This document shows, piece after piece, positions 37,927 through 47,051 of a DNA stretch of 64,000 nt. Source of the DNA: Primulina eburnea (taxonomy: Eukaryota > Streptophyta > Magnoliopsida > Lamiales > Gesneriaceae); the NCBI RefSeq assembly GCF_022965805.1, contig NC_133115.1, forward strand, positions 33,595,321 to 33,659,320, in the 5' to 3' direction. Both the position numbers and the translations under genes were made by a program. The notes under the pieces are model-generated. The model saw only the letters and a program-made list of their open reading frames with translations. It searched no databases and was not told where the DNA came from. Numbering within the stretch: the first letter of the stretch is position 1; the number at the start of each line of letters is the position of its first letter.

Positions 37927-40900
37927 GTATTAGTATTAGTATTAGTATTAGTATTAGTATTAATATAGATAGATATAGATAGATATAGATTATTTGTAAG
38001 GTTTTTTCACAAAACAACTTTTAATCTCGGCTATTGAATTTAAAAGTTTAGTAATTAGTAAATAAATAATAAGGATAAGGATTAAAAGTTTAGTAATTAG
38101 TAAATAAATAATAAGGATAAGGACAAAAAAGCAAATGCATAATTGTAATTAATAATTAATAATAAGAATTGAATTTAAAAGTTTAGTAATTAGTAAATAA
38201 ATAACAAGGATAAGGACAAAAGAGTAAATGCATAATTGTAATTAATAGATAATAATAAGGATAAGGACAATGTGGTAAATTCACAATTCAATCTGTATAA
38301 GTGAATAAATAATAAGGATAAGGACAAAAGAGTAAATGCATAATTGTAATTAATAATTAATAATAAAGATTGAATTTAAAAGTTTAGTAATTAGTAATTA
38401 GTAAATAAATAATAAGGATAAGGACAAAAGAGTAAATGCATAATTGTAATTAATATATAATAATAAGGATAAGGATAATGATTGTAATTAATATATAATA
38501 ATAAGGATAAGGATAATGTGGTAAATTCACAATTCAATCTGTATATTTATATAGATATAGATATAGATGAAATAATTTTTTTCTTTAAATGAAATATGAC
38601 ATAATTAAATATTATAATGAAAAATTGATAAAGGGAAAAAAAGTCATCTTTACATATATTGATTTATTTATTATTTTAAAAATTATTTAACAAAAGTTAA
38701 CAGTCATCAACGTTAGTCTACGAAATATCGATATATAGAATTTATTATCCATGATATAGAATTGTAAAAATAAAAAGTAAAAAAAAAAATTAAGAGGTTA
38801 ATTAAATATTATGAGTTATATTTTACTATCAATATTACTATTTCATTTGTATTAATATTGTTTTTATGAGTTAGTCATAGTGATTTTAAATTGATAATTA
38901 TTTGTCTTTAGTACGCTTCGCTTTTGTAGATTATGATTTATACATTGGTAAAATACATAATTTGGTTGATTTTTAGGTTATTATGATTTATACGTTGTGT
39001 TTGAATATATAATTTTTTTAAAAATTTTTTTATTTCAGTTCATTTTGTTCTATATATTATGTTCATTACAATTTATTATATAACATAAAATCAACTACTT
39101 GAATTTTAATTTGGGAAACAATTTTGAAAGTAAGTTATATAAGTTCTTATAAATCGTCTAATATGATAAAAAATTAAGCTCAGATAAATAACAAAATGAT
39201 TCAAATTATTTTTTAGAAAATCATATTTTTATAATTTTTATAATATATTTGAAATTACGTGCAGCGCACGTGCATCGTGCTAGTATCTTGAAATGGAGGA
39301 AATGAGTGAATTGGGTTTTACTTCATCTGATATGAAAATGGCAAGTATCTCTATTTAACAAAACACGGGTAAACAGCCGTCGATCTTTTATATGACAATT
39401 CGCGTTTTAGAATGTGCGGAGGGCTTAAATGCATTCCAAGCATAGCAAAAACGATTGTTCTAGTGCCAAGGAGGGGTGTCCAAATTGGCGGTTGACGTGA
39501 GCGTTTGACAAATGACAAGGAACATGATTCCCCTACCAACATTTTCCTGGGTTGGTCTGTTGCACACAACGATTTGTCATAAAAGATTGTTTAGCAAATG
39601 TTGAACAAAGACCCTAAATGATTTTGATTTAAGTTAGTGATATTTGACGGAAAATTAAGGATAAAATAAACTATTTGATATCAAGGAATTCAACCAACTG
39701 CATACTATCTTATGTTTAGTTTGACTGCTTGCACAGCTACACTTTTGTTTAGCTGCTATGTTATTATGTAAATTTAAAATCTTGAACTTCATACGGTGCT
39801 CATATAGCTATGATCTGTCTTGAAGGAAACTTGCGGACAAAGTTGCTGAGGCTGGGTTTTATACCGTCGTCCCAGATTTTTTTAGGGGAGATCCTTTTGT
39901 AACTGATAATGTTGATAGACCTATCTTTGTTTGGCTTAAAGATCACGGGCCTGTGAGTTTTCATTTATTCCCTTTTCATAACCAGTTAGCTTGCCTCTGA
40001 AAATTTACTTAATTATTTATTATCTGGCATTATCATGGCTTTTATCTCTAAATATTATAGCGTTGGCTTGATAGGGTCAAGGATTTGAGGATGCAAAGCC
40101 AGTTATTGAAGCTCTTAAAAGCAATGGCACAACCAAGATTGCTGCTGCAGGCTTCTGTTGGGGAGGTGAATTGGTTCCTATCCACTGTCTATACTAACAT
40201 TGCTCTTATTTCAACGTTGGAATTTGTAAAATCAACTCTTATTTTGGCTTCAGCCAAGGTGGTTGTGGAACTTGCGAAGTGCGAGTTTATACAAGCTGGA
40301 GTGCTGCTACATCCTTCTTTGGTAACTGTAGAAGACATGCAAGGTACTAAATTTTAATGTTTCCAAGTATAGTGCGCAAGCTAATCAAAGACCTGATCGC
40401 AGGCATGAGAGGGGGGCAAACTGCAAAGTTACATTAAACAGTAAATTATACCTGAAACTTTAGTTATTATAAGTTTATACCGGGACTTTTTTTCTCTCTT
40501 GAATATAATCCATTGTGGATCCATATGTGTTATTTGGTTATCAGTGGTGAAACCAAACTGAAACACTTACACCAGTACTTGCTCCTTTCTTTGAATCATG
40601 TTAAAATAATCCTCAGGAGTTAAGGTTCCGCTTTCGATTCTTGGAGCTGAGATCGACCAGATGTCTCCACCAGAGCTTGTGAAACAATTCGAAACTGCTT
40701 TAAAAGCTAAGCCTGAGGTGATCGACTCAGTTGGATTACACATTTCAATTATAACACGCACTTGTGAATAGTTTCTTGATTTGAATTCAAATTTGTCTTC
40801 GTCAATTCCACCAGAGAAGAGCCTTTACAAACCTGAGCTGGATGGTTTGTGTACCACTTGGCTATCCAAAAAACGTTCAGTTATAATTGCAACACATGAA

Positions 40901-41064
40901 ATAATGGTAATCTTTGTCTTCAGATCAACTGCTTCGTGAAGATATTTCCTGGAGTTGCGCATGGATGGTCTGTGAGGTACAAGGAAGAAGATGAGCATTC
41001 CGTGAAGAGTGCAGAAGAGGCGCACTCTGACATGTTGGATTGGTTTACCAAACATCTCAAGTGA
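33033..41064 (+). CDS. Dienelactone-hydrolase-like alpha/beta hydrolase, 7 exons, giant intron 2
   Basis: Exons: 33033-33180, 33372-33393, 39826-39952, 40075-40165, 40254-40343, 40617-40717, 40924-41064. Total 720 bases, giving 239 aa plus stop, the same length I recall for Arabidopsis At3g23600. Junctions are GT-AG and in phase; exon 2 is only 22 bases. The catalytic triad of the dienelactone hydrolase family is intact: Cys127 in GFCWGAK, Asp173 in GAEIDQMSP and His206 in GVAHGW. The family hydrolyses cyclic esters in bacteria; the natural substrate of the cytosolic plant members is not settled. The product looks complete and functional. The oddity is intron 2 (33394-39825, 6,432 bases), filled with transposon sequence, while the other introns are about 90-275 bases. 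It is divergently arranged with MED33, matching the remembered Arabidopsis neighbours At3g23590/At3g23600. Confidence 0.95.
33531..33985 (+). repeat. Direct repeat copy 1 (interrupted by a MITE)
   Basis: After removing the MITE at 33701-33883 this segment aligns with 38647-38898 along its length: TCTTTACATATAT, GTCATCAATGTTAGTCTAC, ATCGATATATAGAATTTATT, TTATGAGTTATATTTTGC, AATATTACTATTTCATTTG. The copies are in the same orientation about 5.1 kb apart. Copy 1 lies just outside the left hairpin terminus at 34015, while copy 2 lies inside the right terminus at 39285. Confidence 0.85.
33701..33883 (-). repeat. Fold-back MITE-like repeat, reference copy h, with empty site
   Basis: A 183-bp unit, AGGCAAAAACTTGTGTGAG at one end and ACATGAGACCTACTC at the other, with near-perfect inverted cores GTGAGACGGTCTCACGGATC. 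It is flanked by an 8-bp direct repeat TAAATATT (33693-33700, 33884-33891). The second copy of the surrounding direct repeat has a single uninterrupted TAAATATT at 38813-38820, which is the pre-insertion allele. The outermost ~14 bp of the two ends differ, so the terminal inverted repeat is really subterminal. Confidence 0.92.
35800..36159 (-). mobile_element. TRIM (terminal-repeat retrotransposon in miniature)
   Basis: Two 139-bp LTRs (35805-35943 and 36016-36154), both TG...CA bounded, enclose only 72 bp. On the minus strand the 5' LTR is followed after two bases by TGGTATCAGAGC, the primer-binding site for initiator-Met tRNA. The purine tract GGGAGGAAGA abuts the 3' LTR. The perfect 5-bp target duplication TAGTA lies at 35800-35804 and 36155-36159. 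By eye the LTRs differ at about 19 positions, mostly transitions, so the insertion is old. There is no coding capacity. Confidence 0.95.
37883..37992. repeat. (TTA)n / (GTATTA)n / (GATATA)n compound microsatellite
   Basis: A run of TTA triplets passes into AGTATT hexanucleotides and then ATAGATAG / ATAGAT units. All three parts are nearly pure. It marks the start of the tandem-repeat zone that follows. Confidence 0.9.
38030..38545. repeat. Irregular tandem array (TTTAGTAATTAGTAAATAAA units)
   Basis: Blocks such as AAAAGTTTAGTAATTAGTAA, ATAATAAGGATAAGGACAAA and GTAAATGCATAATTGTAATT recur four to five times with spacings of about 50 to 130 bases. The mosaic of unit lengths suggests repeated slippage or unequal exchange inside the intron-2 insertion. 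Confidence 0.8.
38647..38898 (+). repeat. Direct repeat copy 2 (uninterrupted, MITE-free allele)
   Basis: Partner of 33531-33985. It retains a single TAAATATT at 38813-38820 where the other copy carries the 183-bp MITE, so the duplication predates that insertion. Confidence 0.85.
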
Positions 41065-41381
41065 ATTGAAATTTTAACAAAGCATCTTGTACAAGTCGGT
41101 GTTCTTTTCTATATTCTAAATTTGTAATGAACTAAGGATACCTGAACCAGTTTAATCAACAATTTGTTTGAATGAGTGGGATCTTCAGCTTATGGTTGAT
41201 AATTTACTCTGAACCCGAGAGATAATCCAATATCGGGGTATCTGACCCCGATATTGGAGGATATCGAGGAGTTTTTATATGAATAAATAATTGAATAATC
41301 GGGTATGGTGATTTTCGGGTACGAGGACGAAAACATGTATTAAAGAAGCTTACTCATACGTGACCAAAATATTTGATTAAA

Positions 41382-41383
<2 letters not shown>

Positions 41384-41449
<66 letters not shown>
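41384..41449. repeat. (AT)n microsatellite, left flank of the 3 kb insertion
   Basis: About 33 uninterrupted AT dinucleotides, matched by a similar tract at 44375-44456 on the other side of the insertion. Confidence 0.95.
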
Positions 41450-41450
<1 letters not shown>

Positions 41451-42095
41451 TTACATATAAATATACCACTTCCAATTGTGAATTTCCATGTTTGTCCTTC
41501 TCTATTTATTTATTTAGCTTAGCAAGTAGTTTTTTTGTATGGGTTAACTTGTAATTTACTTCTTTTATCTTAATTAACTAATTATTAAAATATGATGATT
41601 ACTATTCATTAAATGCATTGAATTTATTCCTACTTCAATCATGAATTTCCATGTTTGTCCTTCTCTATTTATTTATTTAGCTTAACAAGTTGTTTTTTTA
41701 TATGGGTTAACTTGTAATTTCTTATATATGTGTGTGTGTGTCTTAATATTCATTGAATACATTGAATTTATTCCTACTTCCCGATTAATTAATCTACTTA
41801 CATAAAAATATAATACTTCCAATTATGAATTAGTAAAATATATTTGTTACTATTCATTAAATGCATTGAATTTATTCCTACTTCAATCATGAATTTCCAT
41901 GTTTGTCCTTCTCTATTTATTTATTTAGCTTAACAAGTTGTTTTTTTATATGGGTTAACTTGTTATTTTTTATATATGTGTGCGTGTGTGTCTTAATATT
42001 CATTGAATACATTGAATTTATTCCTACTTCCCGATTAATTAATCTACACATAAAAATATAATACTTCCAATTATGAATTAGTAAAATATATTTGT
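41447..42095. repeat. Tandem direct repeats with ~245-bp period
   Basis: The block AATTTCCATGTTTGTCCTTC recurs at about 41481, 41644 and 41892. The blocks TATGGGTTAACTTGT, CATTGAATTTATTCCTAC, CCCGATTAATTAATCTAC and AATACTTCCAATTATGAATT recur in the same order. The last two copies are nearly identical (about 240-250 bp period); the first is shortened. Confidence 0.85.
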
Positions 42096-44373
42096 CAATT
42101 TTCACAAAATTTAAAAATTACATCTATGTCTCTAAGGATTTATTTCTATGGTTATTATAAATATATCACTCCCCTCATCTCAACTATATATTAGTATATA
42201 TTTATTTTATTTTTATTACATCAATTTATTTAATATATTGTATTTTTTGGGGTTTCATTTTATTTTAGTGATTATCTAATTTTATTTTTTACTTAATTAT
42301 TTAATTGTTATGTTGGTTTTTTTGATTTAATTAATTTGATTTATCGATGGTTCGTTTTTGTTTCCGTTTCTTTTTCTTAATTTTTTTTTACGGTTTGGTT
42401 AATTTATATAATATATCTATTATTTTCACAAAATTATGAGATTATAGTAGTCTGGAAAGATTTATTTTGATAGTAATTTTGTGCTCTTCTCTTCCGAATT
42501 ATATATATGAGCAATATTATTCATTTAATACATTGAATTTATTCCTAACTTTTCCCTCCTTGTTATTCTACGTGGCTTCTTTTTGTTTTTTTTTTCAGAG
42601 TTTGGTTAATTATTAATTAAATAGTAAAATATATTTGAAACTTGTCACAAAATTTGAAGTTTACATATCGATTTTTCAGGATTTATTGTTGGTTATTTTG
42701 AGCTCCCCTAATCTAAACTATATATTAGTCTATATTTATTTGATTTTTATTACATTAATTTTTTTAATGCATTGGATCTTTTAAGGTTTTATTTTATTTT
42801 AGTGATTATCTATTTTTCTCCTTCTATGAGTTTTTTTACTTAGTTATTTAACTTTACGTTGGTTTCCTTGATTTAATTAGTTTAATTAATCAATGGTAAG
42901 TGTTTTGAATCCATTTTTTTCTTAAACAATTTTTGCGGTTCTGATATAAATTATATTAGTTTCTAATGATTTATTTTGATAGCCATTTTGAACTCTCCTC
43001 AACTAAATAATGAAAGAAATTTATTCTCATTTTCAACTTCAATCTCATTATACTTTTATTGAATAATTTATAACAATATTTGACCTTAAATAAGATAAAT
43101 ATTACAAAAGTACTTTAATATGATACTATATTTTTATTTTTAATTTCTTACATTGTGATATTAAATAATTGTATCAGTATATATATCAAGCTTATGCTTT
43201 TCTACAAGTGTGATTAAAACATGTCAGTAAATATCTTTTTTCATGGTAATTTTCCACAAAAAAAAATTATACACTGAGAGTATGTAGATTCTATATGCAC
43301 TTTTGAAAATTTTTCTAATGTTTTATTTGTAATTTAATTTGATTAGTTTGATTTATTTCAACTTTATTCATATAAAGATAAATTAATGAGAAATTAAAAA
43401 TAATGGAAATTTCTTTATATTTATGAAATAATCCTTATAATTTTTTAACCAAGATAATCCTTATAATAAATATGAATTATAGTGATACTTTATTAGCATT
43501 TGTTAGATATAAAATTTTTATATATGATATTTTTAACTGAGTACTACGTATTTTTTATTAATTGGTCTCTTGTGAGACGGTCTCAAGAAAAATTATTCGT
43601 GAGACAGATTGACTTTGTCATATTTAAAATAATAATACTTTGGCATAAAAAGTAATATTTTTTTTATTAATAACTCAATTAGGATTTTTGCTTCAAAACA
43701 TTGACTCGTAAGATCGTCTCATAAATTTTTTATGTTATTTTATTTATATATGTGTTTTACTATATATACATATATATTTGAATGATATTATTTTAAAATT
43801 TTCTTTCACATAAAATTATTAAAATCATTATTGATTTACAAATGATCTATTCTGATATAAAATTAACTATATATAATATGTATTCTAAAAACAAACAGAG
43901 AAAGTAAACAAAATTAAAAATTAGCAAAATCATAATTGATATTTAACTTAATAACAAGATTAGTGATTTTATTTTAATATTATTATGACAATTTAGTTAA
44001 ATAAGAGAATTTCATTTGACAATCGTTTGTCTAAGTGTATTCAATTTGAGTATATTGTGGTTTTGGTTTCGGTAAATTAACTATTCTTTTATTTTTATTT
44101 TTATTATTTTTCCATTGTTAATTATATTTGAATGAAAAATATATTTGTTAATTTGAGAAAATTGTCATTATAATATTGAAAAATGTCATGTGAATAAATG
44201 AATATATATGATTTATAGTCATGATATAATTTATATATCTATTGTGTTTTGATTATTTAGATTCACAAAAGCTCACAAACAATATGTTATTTAAACGATT
44301 TTAAACATTATTTAATATCGTGATTATATTTTTAATATTAGTCATCCACGTGCATCGCACGTGAATATTCCTA

Positions 44374-44376
<3 letters not shown>
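41450..44376 (+). mobile_element. Helitron-like insertion within a (TA)n microsatellite
   Basis: The right end is CACGTGCATCGCACGTG (7-bp stem, 3-base loop), seven bases, then CTAG followed by T of a TA run: a Helitron-type 3' terminus of the same family as the ends at 34015 and 39285. TA microsatellites lie on both sides, as expected if the element inserted between A and T inside one tract. A canonical 5' TC end could not be picked out from the AT run, so the left boundary is uncertain. The ~2.9 kb interior holds the tandem repeats at 41447-42095 and a fold-back copy at 43562-43731, with no recognisable protein. Confidence 0.6.
43562..43731 (+). repeat. Fold-back MITE-like repeat, copy i
   Basis: TTGGTCTCTTGTGAGACGG at the left, GTGAGACAGATTGAC, GGCATAAAAAGTAATATTT, and ACTCGTAAGATCGTCTCATA at the right. 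Moderately diverged and nested in the preceding element. Confidence 0.75.

Positions 44377-44456
<80 letters not shown>
44375..44456. repeat. (TA)n microsatellite, right flank of the 3 kb insertion
   Basis: About 40 uninterrupted TA dinucleotides directly after the CTAG terminus of the Helitron-like element. Confidence 0.95.
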
Positions 44457-44460
<4 letters not shown>

Positions 44461-45286
44461 CAAGACAATTATTAGTATAAAATTGATGTTATTTTTCTAA
44501 GATGTTATGTTATGATAAATTATTTATAATAATTTTTTTTATTTTTTTATAATGTTTAATTTACTGATTTTTTTTTAAAAAAATTAGTAAATATTCATAG
44601 CTTACGCCAAATAATTTAAATTTGAGAAAAAACAATTATAAGTTGTAATATGATATTTAGGTAAGGTATGCATATTCAATCTTCTGACGGGCAAGTAGAG
44701 GATGATGAAATTGAATATCCGATTGAAATGAAGATGATGAATATAATAAATGATTGTTGCATCAATCTAACATCCTTGGATGGGGCCGAGATGGCAATTC
44801 AACAATTATTATTTAATTTGTTTAAATAATTTATAATTGTTATTTATTTAAATGTTCTTTAATTTGTTTAAATAGTAATAACATGAGAATGAATTGATAT
44901 ACAGTAATTAAGTAGCGATATTTTATAAATTATATTTGATGAAATACAATAATTATTGCTAAATAACTTTTTTTTTTAAATATTTGGTGCAGGAACGTGA
45001 ACAACCACCACGATCTGTATGACCGTGCACGTTGTGGACCATGATTTAATTTGTTACTTGAATAAGAATCTATGACTAGTATGCTTTACGTCTCTAGCGT
45101 GAATTGTTATTGTATTAATTCGGAGTTTATCTAGTATGTATCGAATGATAATAACGGTGAGTTTTTATGTCATAAAAAAAATTAACGCATAAATTTGTAA
45201 AATATGTTATGTTAAAATATTTATATAAAATATGTAATATACTATGTATATTAATCATCGTGTTTTTTCAAATATGTTACTAATTT

Positions 45287-45469
45287 GAGTGGGTCTTATG
45301 TGAGATCGTCTCACAGATCTAAATATGTGAGACAAGTCAACCCTACTGATATTCGCAATAAAAAGTAATACTCTTAGCATAAAAAGTAATATTTTTTCAT
45401 GGATGACCCAAACGAGAGATCCGTCTCACAAATACGACCCGTGAGACCGTCTCAAACAAATTTTTGCCT
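45287..45469 (+). repeat. Fold-back MITE-like repeat, copy j (first of a tandem dimer)
   Basis: 183 bp, GAGTGGGTCTTATGTGAG to ACAAATTTTTGCCT, near full length and nearly identical to the following copy. It is preceded by ACTAATTT and followed by ACTA. Confidence 0.9.
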
Positions 45470-45473
45470 ACTA

Positions 45474-45656
45474 GAGTGGGTCTTATGTGAGACCGTCTCA
45501 CGGATCTAAATATGTGAGACGAGTCAACCCTACTGATATTCGCAATAAAAAGTAATACTCTTAGCATAAAAAGTAATATTTTTCCATGGATGACCTAATC
45601 GAGAGATCCGTCTCACAAATACGACTCGTGAGACCGTTTCACACAAGTTTTTGCCT
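45474..45656 (+). repeat. Fold-back MITE-like repeat, copy k (second of a tandem dimer)
   Basis: 183 bp, the same start and end as the copy 187 bases upstream, separated from it by only ACTA. The dimer as a whole is flanked by ACTAATTT (left) and ACTAACTT (right), a 7-of-8 match that looks like one shared target duplication. Confidence 0.9.
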
Positions 45657-46807
45657 ACTAACTTTTAGTTAAAGAATTTCCGCCAAACAAAGGTTCCTTA
45701 ACTTTACCAGAAAGCGTGCAATACATATCCGCACGCGGTTGCGAACTTGCGGGTTTATATGTTATTATTTGTTGCCGGCGATTTCATCGGAAGAAATAAT
45801 TTCAAAAAAACAAAATCTGTTTTAAAGAATACATAAAAGTTGAAACTTAATTTAATAAGTAATTTTTGTCAAATTTTATTCTATAAAAAACTAAACATTA
45901 ATAATCATTAATTGACCAATATAATCGAAGATTCCATATCGTCGTATTAAAGTAAAAAGTAAATGGTATTATTGATCAAATACAAAAATTTATACGAGAT
46001 CGTCTCCCAACATGCCAAAAAAATTTGGTTTTTTCAAGGGAGAAAACAAAACATTATGAAATTGAAAATAGAACATTCAAATGGGGACGTAACAAATACT
46101 CTTGCGCTCGAAGAAAGCAACAAATTCCAACGAATAACAAAGCAAACTTTAACTTAACTGTTCACAAAAAAAGACTTGGAGGTATTTATTCCATCCTTGC
46201 AAGCCAAGACCAGCTAACTTGCCCTTCTTACACACATTACAAAAAAAATTCAAAATTCAAAAAATGATGCCTTAATTCCAAAAATTACTCAATATTCAAC
46301 CATCAATTCGAAGAAATCTAATCGACGACTTATAGCTAACCTAATACATGATTATTTTAATCTAATCCGAGATTGTCATTATCACCGTCATTATTATTAT
46401 AAGAAAAATAGTACATAGGATACAAATCCTAATCAACTTTTCAAAAAAGAAAAAAGTGAGAAGGTCATATATTATTGGCATTGGACCAATAACTGACTTC
46501 AAAATTGATTCCTTTTATCATTTTATGAAATATTTTTAAAAAATAAATGTCTAAATTCTTTTTTTGGGGCATGGAACACCAAAAATGACCGTCTGAGGAA
46601 TCCAACCAAGAGTGGTTGAGAAACGAGGTTGTAAAGGGAACAGGCTTTTGGATATATATGTAAAAATCCAATTGGCACATTAAAATGTACAAAAAAGATG
46701 GCATCGCCTAACAAAGACAATGAATAGAAAAAAATATCTAACTTCCCAACAAAAAAAAAAGAAAATAAAAACCCACGCAACCTAACTAATTTCTTTTCCC
46801 CTAAGCC

Positions 46808-46808
<1 letters not shown>

Positions 46809-46856
<48 letters not shown>
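46809..46856. repeat. (TA)n microsatellite in the ARM-gene promoter
   Basis: A run of about 24 TA dinucleotides ending about 27 bases upstream of the G-box at 46883. Confidence 0.95.
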
Positions 46857-46858
<2 letters not shown>

Positions 46859-46882
46859 TCGATATGTTTTCGATATGTTTTA

Positions 46883-46897
46883 CACGTGGTATAAATA
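46883..46897 (+). promoter_or_regulatory. G-box plus TATA box of the ARM-repeat gene
   Basis: CACGTG (46883-46888) is immediately followed by GTATAAATA, with TATAAATA at 46890-46897, about 155 bases upstream of the start codon. G-boxes bind bHLH and bZIP factors in light, jasmonate and ABA responses; direct abutment to the TATA box is unusual. Regulation by such factors is inference. Confidence 0.6.
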
Positions 46898-47051
46898 GTT
46901 AGGATGATAAATGTAAAGAAATAAGCAGCCTTTGAGAGACATGTTTGTGAGTCAAACTTCATATTATCTACATTCTTGCAACTCAAATATCCAATCCATT
47001 TAGTTCCATTTGAATCCGAGGTTCTGAGTCACAAAACATTTCAACAGCTCG

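Larger units (their letters stand above)
34015..39285. mobile_element. Composite insertion in intron 2 bounded by Helitron-like hairpin termini
   Basis: The left edge reads TACTAGAAAAATGCACGTGC then GTTGCACGT. The right edge, read inward, is TACTAGCACGATGCACGTGC then GCTGCACGT: an inverted repeat of about 30 bp. Each end has a short palindrome (ACGTGC-NNN-GCACGT) followed outward by CTAG and then T, the layout of Helitron 3' ends (hairpin, CTRR, insertion before T). It may be one element with symmetrical ends or two Helitron-type copies pointing outward. The ~5.3 kb interior is AT-rich, holds a nested TRIM (35805-36154) and tandem repeats (37883-38545), and shows no Rep/helicase or transposase that I can recognise, so it is non-autonomous. 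Confidence 0.65.
44457..46880. other. Intergenic spacer upstream of the ARM-repeat gene
   Basis: It contains the tandem MITE dimer (45287-45656) and a (TA)n tract (46809-46856). The short frames at 45963-46267 and 46465-46986 show no recognisable domain. No gene is seen. Confidence 0.5.

Noticed and set aside
37883..38545. CRISPR-like array
   Set aside because: Repeat units vary in length and adjoin each other without unique spacers, and the context is a plant intron.
33531..38898. LTR retrotransposon with the direct repeats as LTRs
   Set aside because: The repeats lack TG...CA ends, a primer-binding site and a target duplication at their borders.
34015..39285. Hidden transposase or Rep/helicase gene in the intron-2 insertion
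   Set aside because: The longest frames are under 70 codons and I recognised no catalytic motif on either strand; the element appears non-autonomous.
39351..39569. 72-codon minus-strand frame near the 3' end of intron 2
   Set aside because: No recognisable domain; it lies in residual original intron sequence.
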